Origin: Kocuria coralli
GTDB taxonomy: Bacteria; Actinomycetota; Actinomycetes; Actinomycetales; Micrococcaceae
DNA: 64,000 bases
NCBI RefSeq assembly: GCF_008831305.1
Contig: NZ_ML708610.1
Span: 62,001-126,000, forward strand
Direction of reading: 5' to 3'
A program made the translations under genes and the position numbers. This document shows, piece after piece, positions 58,262 through 64,000 of this stretch (position 1 is its first letter; each line of letters begins with the position of its first letter). Under the pieces are notes generated by a model, which was not told where the DNA came from, searched no databases, and worked only from the letters and a program-made list of their open reading frames with translations.

Positions 58262-58447
58262 CTACTGGCCGGTGATGTTCTTACCGGCGTCCTTGACGTT
58301 CTCGCCGGCCTGCTTGGTCTTAGCAGCGGCCTGATCACCGACGCCCTCGGCCTGCATCTGCTCGTTGTCCAGGGCGTCGCCGAGGGCTTCCTTACCCTTG
58401 CCGGACACCTCTTCGGCCTTGTTCGTGATCTTGTCACCGAGTCCCAT
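58262..58447 (-). CDS. CsbD-family stress protein
   Basis: The 61-residue hydrophilic protein (MGLGDKITNKAEEVSGKGKE start; QMQAEGVGDQAAAKTKQAGE in the middle) matches the CsbD family, induced by general stress in several bacteria; its mechanism is unknown. It is rich in Lys, Glu, Ala and Gly and likely helical. The ATG at 58447 has AAGGAGG five to six bases upstream, a very strong ribosome site. It lies after the hemL terminator and before the exonuclease gene on the same strand. Confidence 0.9.
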   Translation of the reverse strand: MGLGDKITNKAEEVSGKGKEALGDALDNEQMQAEGVGDQAAAKTKQAGENVKDAGKNITGQ

Positions 58448-58548
58448 GGGTACCTCCTTGGTCGCGATCAATGCTGACGGACAAAACAGTACCCTGAGCA
58501 AGTACGCAGTTTGCTGTGAATTCGCCCGTAGCAGCGGGCACCGTCGAC

Positions 58549-59343
58549 CTAGGCGTGAACGGGCCAGGAGCCGTCGATGGTGATCGAAGGATCGTTCTTC
58601 ACGCCGCGAAGATAGCCCTGGAAGCTCAGCGCCTGAGCCCTGGCCCATTCGATCTGGGCCTCGTGCAGCCGTGCCGCCGGAAGGCGGAGCTCCTGATGCT
58701 CCGCGGCCAGCGCCTGGGCCAGGTGGACGGCGGCCATGGCGTCCGCAGCCGAAGTGTGGGCGGACTCCAGGTCGATGCCGTAAGCCTCGGAGAGAGCCAC
58801 CAGAGTGCGCTTGCCGCGCCAGCGCTCGCGGACCTGCTTGTGCATCACGTAGGGATCCAGGACCGGCCGCGGCTCGGGGCACCGGAGGCTGTGACGAGCG
58901 GCCTCGCTGGCCAGCACCGTGAAGTCGTAAGAGGCGTTGAAGGCGAGGACCGGGATGCCCCGTGCGAAGAGGTCACCGATGATGCCCACGATCTCCGTCA
59001 CCACCTGAGCAGCCGGGGCACCGTGGGCCCGGGCATGTTCCGTGGTGATCCCGTGGATCGCGGCAGCTCCCTCGGGGATCTGGACGCCGGGATCGGCCAG
59101 CCATTCCCACTGGCCGATAACAGCGCCGTCGGGGCCGACCACCAGGAGGGATGCCGTGACGATACGGCATTGGGTGGCGTCACGCCCGGTGGTCTCCAGG
59201 TCGAAGGTCGCCAACGGCTGGTCGGGCCACGGCGCAGACGGATCCACCCGGATCGCGTCCAGGTCCGCCCCGGCCGGCTGCGCCTGCGGGGAGACTGGGG
59301 TATCAAACAGTGCGGGCTGATGAGCCTCGGTCTGATGCGGCAT
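58549..59343 (-). CDS. DEDDh 3'-5' exonuclease (DnaQ-like)
   Basis: The 264-residue protein has the exonuclease motifs: ATFDLETTGRD (Asp48, Glu50), the FNASYDF motif and HTSAADAMAAV with His and Asp of the DEDDh type. It would remove nucleotides from DNA or RNA 3' ends with two metal ions; whether it works in proofreading, repair or RNA turnover is not shown. A 35-residue unstructured N-terminus precedes the core. The ATG at 59343 begins MPHQTEAHQPAL. The much longer open frame leftwards in the ORF sense is an artefact of the GC bias. Confidence 0.87.
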   Translation of the reverse strand: MPHQTEAHQPALFDTPVSPQAQPAGADLDAIRVDPSAPWPDQPLATFDLETTGRDATQCRIVTASLLVVGPDGAVIGQWEWLADPGVQIPEGAAAIHGITTEHARAHGAPAAQVVTEIVGIIGDLFARGIPVLAFNASYDFTVLASEAARHSLRCPEPRPVLDPYVMHKQVRERWRGKRTLVALSEAYGIDLESAHTSAADAMAAVHLAQALAAEHQELRLPAARLHEAQIEWARAQALSFQGYLRGVKNDPSITIDGSWPVHA

Positions 59344-59441
59344 ATTCACACGGTACGTGCCCGCTCCGACACCGCAGGGCAGCGCCCCGGTGCTGGCCCC
59401 CGATGTCGTGCGAGGGCACGGACCCGGAGCCGGTGATTCAA

Positions 59442-59447
59442 TATGAT
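59442..59447 (+). promoter_or_regulatory. Candidate -10 element upstream of the Fur-family gene
   Basis: TATGAT lies 44 bases upstream of the ATG at 59491. A matching -35 box at the right spacing was not found. The divergent gene starts at 59343, so the space is shared. Low confidence. Confidence 0.3.
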
Positions 59448-59490
59448 CGCCGCCCCATGAGGGGCGCCCGCGAGCAGAGCAGGGGAGCGT

Positions 59491-59967
59491 ATGAGGGACC
59501 ACGACCGCCTCCACGGGGAGAGCGCGGACGCGTCGGTGGAACGGGCCGCCGCCCGGCTGAGAGAACGGGGTGAGCGCCTCACCGCCGCCCGGCGCGGAGT
59601 GCTGGAGGTCCTGGCCCGGCACACGGGGCATCTGAGCGCCGACGAGGTGGCGGTCGAACTCGACCGGAGCAACGGCTCGTCGGGCTCGCCGGTGCACCGG
59701 ACCACCGTGTACCGGACGCTGGAACGGTTCTTCGAACTCGGCATCCTCTCCCACCGGCAGCTTCCCGGCGGGGCGAGCGCGTACCACCTCGCGGCGGCCT
59801 CGCACCTGCACGGACACTGCGCGAGATGCGACACCGTGGTCGCCCTCGACCCGGGGGCCTTCGACCGGGCGGCGGAATCCGTCGTCGCGGTCACGGGCTT
59901 CGCGCTCGACCTCCAGGCGAGCGTGCTCGTCGGGTTGTGCGAGGGCTGCAGGGCTCCCTCGCGCTGA
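59491..59967 (+). CDS. Fur-family metal-dependent regulator
   Basis: The 158-residue protein has a winged-helix DNA-binding domain (RLTAARRGVLEVL; HRTTVYRTLERFFELG) and a dimerization/metal domain (HLHGHCARCD and LCEGC with the two cysteine pairs of the structural zinc site). The metal could be Fe, Zn, Ni or Mn; the sensory ligands cannot be separated by eye. ATG 59491 has GGGAG about five bases upstream. It is followed 97 bases later by the transporter operon, with a palindrome between, so it likely regulates that operon. Confidence 0.9.
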   Translation: MRDHDRLHGESADASVERAAARLRERGERLTAARRGVLEVLARHTGHLSADEVAVELDRSNGSSGSPVHRTTVYRTLERFFELGILSHRQLPGGASAYHLAAASHLHGHCARCDTVVALDPGAFDRAAESVVAVTGFALDLQASVLVGLCEGCRAPSR

Positions 59968-60025
59968 ACCTCTCGCCCGGCACCGGCCCGACCGGTGCAA
60001 ACCGCAGCTACTGCCTCCGCATTGG

Positions 60026-60040
60026 TGCAACAATGTTGCA
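60026..60040. promoter_or_regulatory. Perfect 7-1-7 Fur-family box upstream of the metal-chelate ABC operon
   Basis: TGCAACA (60026-60032), A, TGTTGCA (60034-60040) is a perfect palindrome ending 24 bases before the permease start (60065). It fits the size of Fur-family sites. Its core TGCAA-N5-TTGCA agrees with the Streptomyces Nur (nickel) box as I recall it, while mycobacterial Zur boxes have TGAAA-N5-TTTCA. It is likely the operator for the Fur-family protein encoded just upstream. Confidence 0.65.
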
Positions 60041-60064
60041 TCAGAAGGCCGTGGGTCGGATGCC

Positions 60065-61261
60065 GTGAGCCCGAGCGCGGGCAGCGGCGATGCGGGAGGT
60101 CGAATGGCGCAGGAGGACGCGGTGGCGGGGACCGACGGCCGGCCCGGCAGCGACCGCCTCACGGCGGCCCCGGCCGGAACGGCGCGGTCCACCGCGGTCC
60201 CCGGGGACACCCCGGAACTCGGGCGCCGGATGGGCCGGCGCTCGCTGGTGTGGACCATCGGCCTGTCCTGCATCCTGTGCGTCACGGTGGCCGTGTGCGT
60301 CGGCATCGGGCCCGTGACCATCCCGCCCGGCACGGTGCTGGGTATCCTCGGGCACGGCCTGGGTCTGCCCGTCGACCCGAGCTGGACGGCCGCCGAGCAG
60401 TCCATCGTGTGGGACATGCGAGCACCGCGCGTGCTGCTCGGCCTCGCGGTGGGGGCGGGGCTGGCCGTCTGCGGGGCGGCGCTGCAGGGAATGGTCCGCA
60501 ATATCCTGGCGGACCCGTACATCCTGGGCATCTCCGGCGGAGCCTCGACGGGTGCGGCCGCGGCCATCCTCTTCGGCGTCGCCGCGGGGGCCGGCCAGTA
60601 CGCCCTGCCGCTCTCCGCGTTCCTGGGGGCGCTGATCGCCTCGTCGTTGGTCTTCCTCCTGGCCCGCGCCAACGGCCAGGTGACGTCCGTGCGCCTGCTC
60701 CTCGCCGGTATCGCCGTCGGATACGCGCTCTCGGCGACCACGAGCTTCCTGATCTTCGCCTCGGACGATGCGGAGGGGTCCCGCTCGGTCATGTTCTGGC
60801 TGCTGGGCTCCCTGGCCCTGGCACGCTGGGATGCGTTCCTCGCGCTGGTCGTGGCCGTCGTCCTGGTGACCGTCGCCTTCCTGGTCCTGTGGGCCCGCCG
60901 CCTGGATGCGCTGTCCGTCGGGGACGAGACCTCCAGGGCCCTCGGCGTCGCGCCCATGGCGACCCGGATCCAGCTGCTCGTCGTGGTCTCGCTGTGCACG
61001 GGGGCGGTCGTCGCGGCGGCCGGCGCCATCGGCTTCGTCGGACTGGTCGTCCCGCATCTGGGCCGTCGCATCGCCGGGGCCGCCCACGCCAGGCTCATTC
61101 CGGTCGTGGCGCTCCTGGGCGCCATCCTGCTGATCTGGGCCGACGCCGGGGCGCGGGTGCTCATGCCGCCGCGCGAGCTGCCGATCGGCATCATCACCGC
61201 CCTGGTGGGCGCACCGTTCCTGCTGATCCTGATCCGGCGCATGTACGCCCGGCTCAGCTGA
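60065..61261 (+). CDS. FecCD/BtuC-type ABC transporter permease
   Basis: The 398-residue membrane protein has about ten helices and the FecCD signature (RAPRVLLGLAVGAGLAVCGAALQGMVRN, in parts; GAIGFVGLVVPHLGRRIAG). Such permeases import iron siderophores, heme, cobalamin or other metal chelates. The long Ala/Gly N-terminus (about 1-60) is unstructured; an ATG at 60104 is the alternative start. One gene encodes the permease, so it would act as a homodimer. It is first in a four-gene operon with a binding lipoprotein, an ATPase and a methyltransferase. Confidence 0.88.
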   Translation: MSPSAGSGDAGGRMAQEDAVAGTDGRPGSDRLTAAPAGTARSTAVPGDTPELGRRMGRRSLVWTIGLSCILCVTVAVCVGIGPVTIPPGTVLGILGHGLGLPVDPSWTAAEQSIVWDMRAPRVLLGLAVGAGLAVCGAALQGMVRNILADPYILGISGGASTGAAAAILFGVAAGAGQYALPLSAFLGALIASSLVFLLARANGQVTSVRLLLAGIAVGYALSATTSFLIFASDDAEGSRSVMFWLLGSLALARWDAFLALVVAVVLVTVAFLVLWARRLDALSVGDETSRALGVAPMATRIQLLVVVSLCTGAVVAAAGAIGFVGLVVPHLGRRIAGAAHARLIPVVALLGAILLIWADAGARVLMPPRELPIGIITALVGAPFLLILIRRMYARLS

Positions 61262-61292
61262 CCTCCCGCCCGCACCGTTGAAAGGACCCTTC

Positions 61293-62300
61293 ATGAGACC
61301 GGCCCGCCCGGCCGCCCTGGCCATTCTGGCCGTGACGGCCCTGTTCGTGAGCTCCTGCGGATCGGGGGGTGGCGCAGAGACCTCCGGCGCGGCCGGCGGC
61401 GCCTCCGGAGGCGACGGCGCGGTCGACTACCCGCATCCGGTCGAGAACTGCGGTGAGGGGGTCACCTTCGACCAGGCCCCCGAGCGGGTGGTCCTCCTGG
61501 AGACCGCACCCGTGACCATCCTCGACGGCCTGGGCGTGCTGAACAGGGCCGTTGCGCGTGCGGGGGACTTCCCGGCCGAGTACTACGACGACGACCTCAA
61601 CGAACGGATCGACGGGATCGACTCCCTCTCCGAGGACCTGGACGCCTCGGGGCATCTGGCGATCTCGCAGGAGGCCGTGGTCGCGCAGAGCCCGGACCTC
61701 GTGCTGGGACAGCCCGACGGCGTCGATCGCGGCAGCCTCGCCTCGGCCGGCAGCAACCTGCTGATCCAGGAGGTCTACTGCCCCGACTCGGCGATGAACG
61801 CCACCTACGAGACGCTCTACGACGAGATCGGGACCTACGGCGAGATCTTCGACCGGGGCGAGGCGGCCGACGAGCTCGTCGCGCAGCTGCGCGAGAGGGT
61901 GGACGCCGTCGCCGACCGTTCCCAGGGCGAGGATCGGACGGCAGCGGTGCTGTACCCGACCGTCGGCGGCGGGACCACCTACGCCTACGGCAACCGCTCC
62001 ATGGCCCAGCCGCAGCTCGAGATGGCGGGGTTCGAGAACGTCTACGACGATGTCGACGAGCGGGTCTTCGACGTGCAGATCGAGGACCTGGTGGACCGCG
62101 ATCCCGACGTCTTGATCCTGCTCTACCAGGGAGAGGCCGAAGGCGTCGAGCAGGCCGTGACGGAGCTGCCCGGAGCGGAGACGATCACCGCCGTGCGCAA
62201 CGGAGACATCCACACCCAGCTGTTCAACTTCACCGAACCCGCCACTCCGCTGGCCGTGGACGGGCTCGAGCGGATCTCCGAGAGATTCCAGGGGGACTGA
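61293..62300 (+). CDS. Metal-chelate-type substrate-binding lipoprotein
   Basis: The 335-residue protein has a signal peptide with lipobox VSSC (Cys22) and a Gly/Ser linker. The type III binding fold pattern appears in FDQAPERVVLLETAPVTILDGLGVLN and VVAQSPDLVLGQPDG. There are no clusters of His or Cys beyond two Cys (residues CGEGVTF and YCPDS) that may form a disulfide, so the ligand is not given by the sequence; iron-siderophore, corrinoid, and an F420 precursor are all possible for this family. ATG 61293 has AAAGGA ten bases upstream. Confidence 0.85.
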   Translation: MRPARPAALAILAVTALFVSSCGSGGGAETSGAAGGASGGDGAVDYPHPVENCGEGVTFDQAPERVVLLETAPVTILDGLGVLNRAVARAGDFPAEYYDDDLNERIDGIDSLSEDLDASGHLAISQEAVVAQSPDLVLGQPDGVDRGSLASAGSNLLIQEVYCPDSAMNATYETLYDEIGTYGEIFDRGEAADELVAQLRERVDAVADRSQGEDRTAAVLYPTVGGGTTYAYGNRSMAQPQLEMAGFENVYDDVDERVFDVQIEDLVDRDPDVLILLYQGEAEGVEQAVTELPGAETITAVRNGDIHTQLFNFTEPATPLAVDGLERISERFQGD

Positions 62301-62303
62301 AGA

Positions 62304-63074
62304 TTGATCACGGCGGAGAACGTCTCCTGTTCCTACGGCGCGAAACCGGTGCTGCAAGGGGTGTCCCTGCACGTCAGCCCGGGGGAGGTGATGGGCCTCC
62401 TCGGCCCCAACGGGAGCGGCAAGACCACCCTCCTGCGCACCCTCTACGGGTCCCTGATCCCGGACGGGGGCCGGGTGCGTCTCGACGGAGAGGAGATCCA
62501 CCGGATCCCCGCGAGGAGACTCGCCCAGAGGCTGGCCGTCGTGGCCCAGGAGGCTCCCAGCGACCTCATGCTCTCGGTGGCCGACGTCGTCCTCCTCGGG
62601 CGGACCCCGCACCTGGGCACCTTCGAGCGTCAGTCGGGGAGGGACAGACGCATCGCCGCTCGAGCCCTGCAGCGGGTGGGCGCCCTGCATTTGGCCGACC
62701 GGGAGTTCAACGGGCTCTCCGGGGGCGAGAGGCAGCGCGTGGTCATCGCCAGGGCACTCGCCCAGGAAGCCGGATGCATCCTGCTGGACGAGCCGACCAA
62801 CCACTTGGACATCAGCTACCAGCACGAGGTGCTGCACCTGGTCCGGCAGCTCGGGACCACCGCCGTGGTCGTCCTGCACGACCTGAACCTCGCGGCCCGC
62901 TACTGCGACTCCATCCTCCTGCTGGAGGCCGGGAGGCAGCACGCGTACGGCACGCCGGAAGAGGTCCTCACCAGAGCCGTCGTCGAACCCGTGTACCGGG
63001 TCAAGGCCGAGCCCGTGGTGGCGGAGGATGCCATCACCCAGCTCTTGTTCCGGAGGACGGAGGATCCGCGATGA
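62304..63074 (+). CDS. FepC/BtuD-type ABC transporter ATP-binding protein
   Basis: The 256-residue ATPase has Walker A LLGPNGSGKTT, the signature LSGGERQR, Walker B CILLDEPTNHLD and the H-loop VVLHDLN. The sequence is typical of siderophore/vitamin B12 import ATPases. The TTG at 62304 starts four bases after the binding-protein stop; the ribosome site GGGGGA lies nearby. Its stop overlaps the methyltransferase ATG by four bases. With the permease and binding protein it forms a complete importer. Confidence 0.9.
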   Translation: MITAENVSCSYGAKPVLQGVSLHVSPGEVMGLLGPNGSGKTTLLRTLYGSLIPDGGRVRLDGEEIHRIPARRLAQRLAVVAQEAPSDLMLSVADVVLLGRTPHLGTFERQSGRDRRIAARALQRVGALHLADREFNGLSGGERQRVVIARALAQEAGCILLDEPTNHLDISYQHEVLHLVRQLGTTAVVVLHDLNLAARYCDSILLLEAGRQHAYGTPEEVLTRAVVEPVYRVKAEPVVAEDAITQLLFRRTEDPR

Positions 63075-63829
63075 GACGTGGGAGGACAGCGCAGACGACG
63101 CCGGACGAGGGGCAGCTGCGGATCAACGACTACTGGTCGCGATGGGCCGGGCAGTACGAGGCCCATCAGGCCGACCGCAGGAGGGCGGAGGGAGAGGACG
63201 AGATCTGGGGGAAGGTCTGGGGGCCCGCGCTGCCCGACCCGCCCGCACGTGTCCTCGACGTCGGTACGGGGACCGGGGCTGCGGCCTTCCGCGTGGCCGC
63301 CCTGGGTCACCAGGTCCTCGGGATCGACCTGGCCGAGGGGATGCTGGAGCAGGCCAGGCGGAAGGCGGGAACCCACGGGAACCCGAGGTTCGCCAAAGGA
63401 GACGCCGCAGAGCCTCCGTTCGGCGACGGCATGTTCGATGCCCTGACCGCCCGTTACGTGCTGTGGACCCTGCGCGATCCGCAGATCGCCCTGGAGCACT
63501 GGCTGCGGGTGCTCAGGCGAGGCGGCGTGCTGGTCGCCGTGGACTCGCTGTGGTTCCCCACGGGCCTGGACGGCCACGGGGCGGACGGCCGCCTCAGCGC
63601 TCGAGAGGCCGATTTCAGGAGGGCCTACCGGGGCCAGCGGGAAGCGCTCCCGCTCGCCGAGGCGGCGTCGATCAGCGCCTTCGCAGAGCGCATCGAGGCC
63701 GCGGGGTTCGCCGACGTCACCGTCGAGGAGCTCCCGGGGCTTCTGGAGCAGGACCTGCGGTACGGGGTGGCGCCCGGGCACCGGGCGCAGATGCAATACC
63801 TCATCCGCGCGGTCAGACCTCTGTCCTGA
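63071..63829 (+). CDS. Class I SAM-dependent methyltransferase in the transporter operon
   Basis: The 252-residue protein has motif I VLDVGTGTGAAAFRVA, motif post-I VLGIDLAEGMLEQAR and motif II-like FDALTARYVLWTLRDP; a Trp-rich N-terminal region (YWSRWAGQYEAH) precedes it. It belongs to the UbiE/Methyltransf_11 group. Its overlap with the ATPase gene (ATGA) shows co-expression with the importer. It may modify the imported chelator, or a nearby step of cofactor metabolism. Substrate unknown. Confidence 0.82.
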   Translation: MRRGRTAQTTPDEGQLRINDYWSRWAGQYEAHQADRRRAEGEDEIWGKVWGPALPDPPARVLDVGTGTGAAAFRVAALGHQVLGIDLAEGMLEQARRKAGTHGNPRFAKGDAAEPPFGDGMFDALTARYVLWTLRDPQIALEHWLRVLRRGGVLVAVDSLWFPTGLDGHGADGRLSAREADFRRAYRGQREALPLAEAASISAFAERIEAAGFADVTVEELPGLLEQDLRYGVAPGHRAQMQYLIRAVRPLS

Positions 63830-63881
63830 GCATGGTCCGGTGGTGTCCTGCGCTGTCGGCGTGCCGTGGTGAGATGGTGTC

Positions 63882-64000
63882 ATGTCCGATCTCGCCCCCG
63901 CGTCCAGCAGCACCGGTCCGGAGCGCCCCGAGGCCCTGGCAGCCGTGCTGCCGGAAGGGCGCCGGGGCCGCTGGTCCATCAGCGCCCCGGAGTCATTGGG
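63882..64000 (+). CDS. Start of a further gene (partial, unidentified)
   Basis: An open frame begins with ATG at 63882 (MSDLAPASSSTGPERPEA) and runs off the right edge without a stop. The visible 39 residues are Ala/Pro/Ser-rich then LPEGRRGRWSISAPESLG; no family is recognisable. It could be the next gene of the transporter operon or a separate one. The ribosome site is weak (GGTGAGAT about 12 bases upstream). Confidence 0.4.
   Translation, partial: MSDLAPASSSTGPERPEALAAVLPEGRRGRWSISAPESL

Noticed and set aside
58549-61275. A 908-codon open frame on the minus strand containing the exonuclease
   Set aside because: Only the right-hand 264 codons (58549-59343) match a family. The rest overlaps the Fur gene and permease in antisense and is a by-product of GC-rich wobble positions.

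Overview
The window is high-GC chromosomal DNA of an actinobacterium, most likely a member of the Micrococcaceae (Kocuria/Micrococcus/Arthrobacter relatives). This rests on GC-rich wobble positions, frequent GTG/TTG starts, a mycothiol gene (mshB), actinobacterial dapC/dapD/dapE, TatB, DUF3117 and DUF3107 proteins, the coproporphyrin-dependent heme pathway and a gluABCD operon. The genus is inference. From memory, the gene order from typA (11.7 kb) to the stress-protein gene (41.2 kb) follows the M. tuberculosis order typA - mshB - fdxC/dapC - dapD/dapE - LOG protein - DUF3117 - O-methyltransferase - tatB - mrp - DUF1003 - MgtE-N/CBS - stress protein, so most of it is conserved core chromosome.

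Layout. 0-2.6 kb: end of icd, a small holin-like membrane protein, a ZIP metal transporter and a NYN nuclease. 2.7-10.7 kb: two NarL-type two-component systems around a small-multidrug-export-like protein, and a MacB/FtsX-type ABC exporter. 10.8-15.0 kb: a TauE-like permease, typA, and an mshB fused to a membrane domain. 15.1-22.0 kb: an accessory type I restriction-modification operon (hsdM, rhuM-fic, hsdS, hsdR) with lower GC than its flanks; every gene junction is a 4-base overlap, hsdR has a one-base frameshift and hsdS carries a 12-bp tandem repeat. 22.0-28.9 kb: an SH3-like protein, fdxA, dapC, gltA, galE, dapD and dapE. 28.9-32.4 kb: the gluABCD glutamate ABC operon. 32.5-43 kb: LOG protein, PIG-V-like mannosyltransferase, DUF3117, O-methyltransferase, an anti-sigma-like remnant, tatB, mrp, DUF1003, MgtE-N/CBS protein, stress protein and Xaa-Pro aminopeptidase. 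43.1-47.1 kb: PHP phosphoesterase, DEAD-box helicase, DUF3107 and a TetR regulator. 47.1-58.1 kb: nearly the whole route from glutamyl-tRNA to heme b (hemA divergent from hemE-cgoX-chdC-cpfC-hemC-hemDB-hemL), with hemD and hemB fused in frame. 58.2-59.3 kb: CsbD and a DEDDh exonuclease. 59.5-63.8 kb: a Fur-family regulator followed by a FecCD-type metal-chelate ABC transporter with a SAM methyltransferase, preceded by a perfect 7-1-7 palindrome. A last gene runs off the right edge.

How the parts fit. The heme cluster makes heme through coproheme (CgoX, CpfC, ChdC); the metal-chelate uptake operon beside it may supply a metal or metal complex. dapC, dapD and dapE all serve lysine/peptidoglycan synthesis. 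The restriction operon is the clearest acquired element. Six of ten convergent gene junctions hold long perfect inverted repeats (15-27 bp arms) without a T-tract, which probably act as bidirectional terminators. No tRNA, rRNA, CRISPR array, insertion sequence or transposase was seen. No gene-free stretch exceeds 300 bases.
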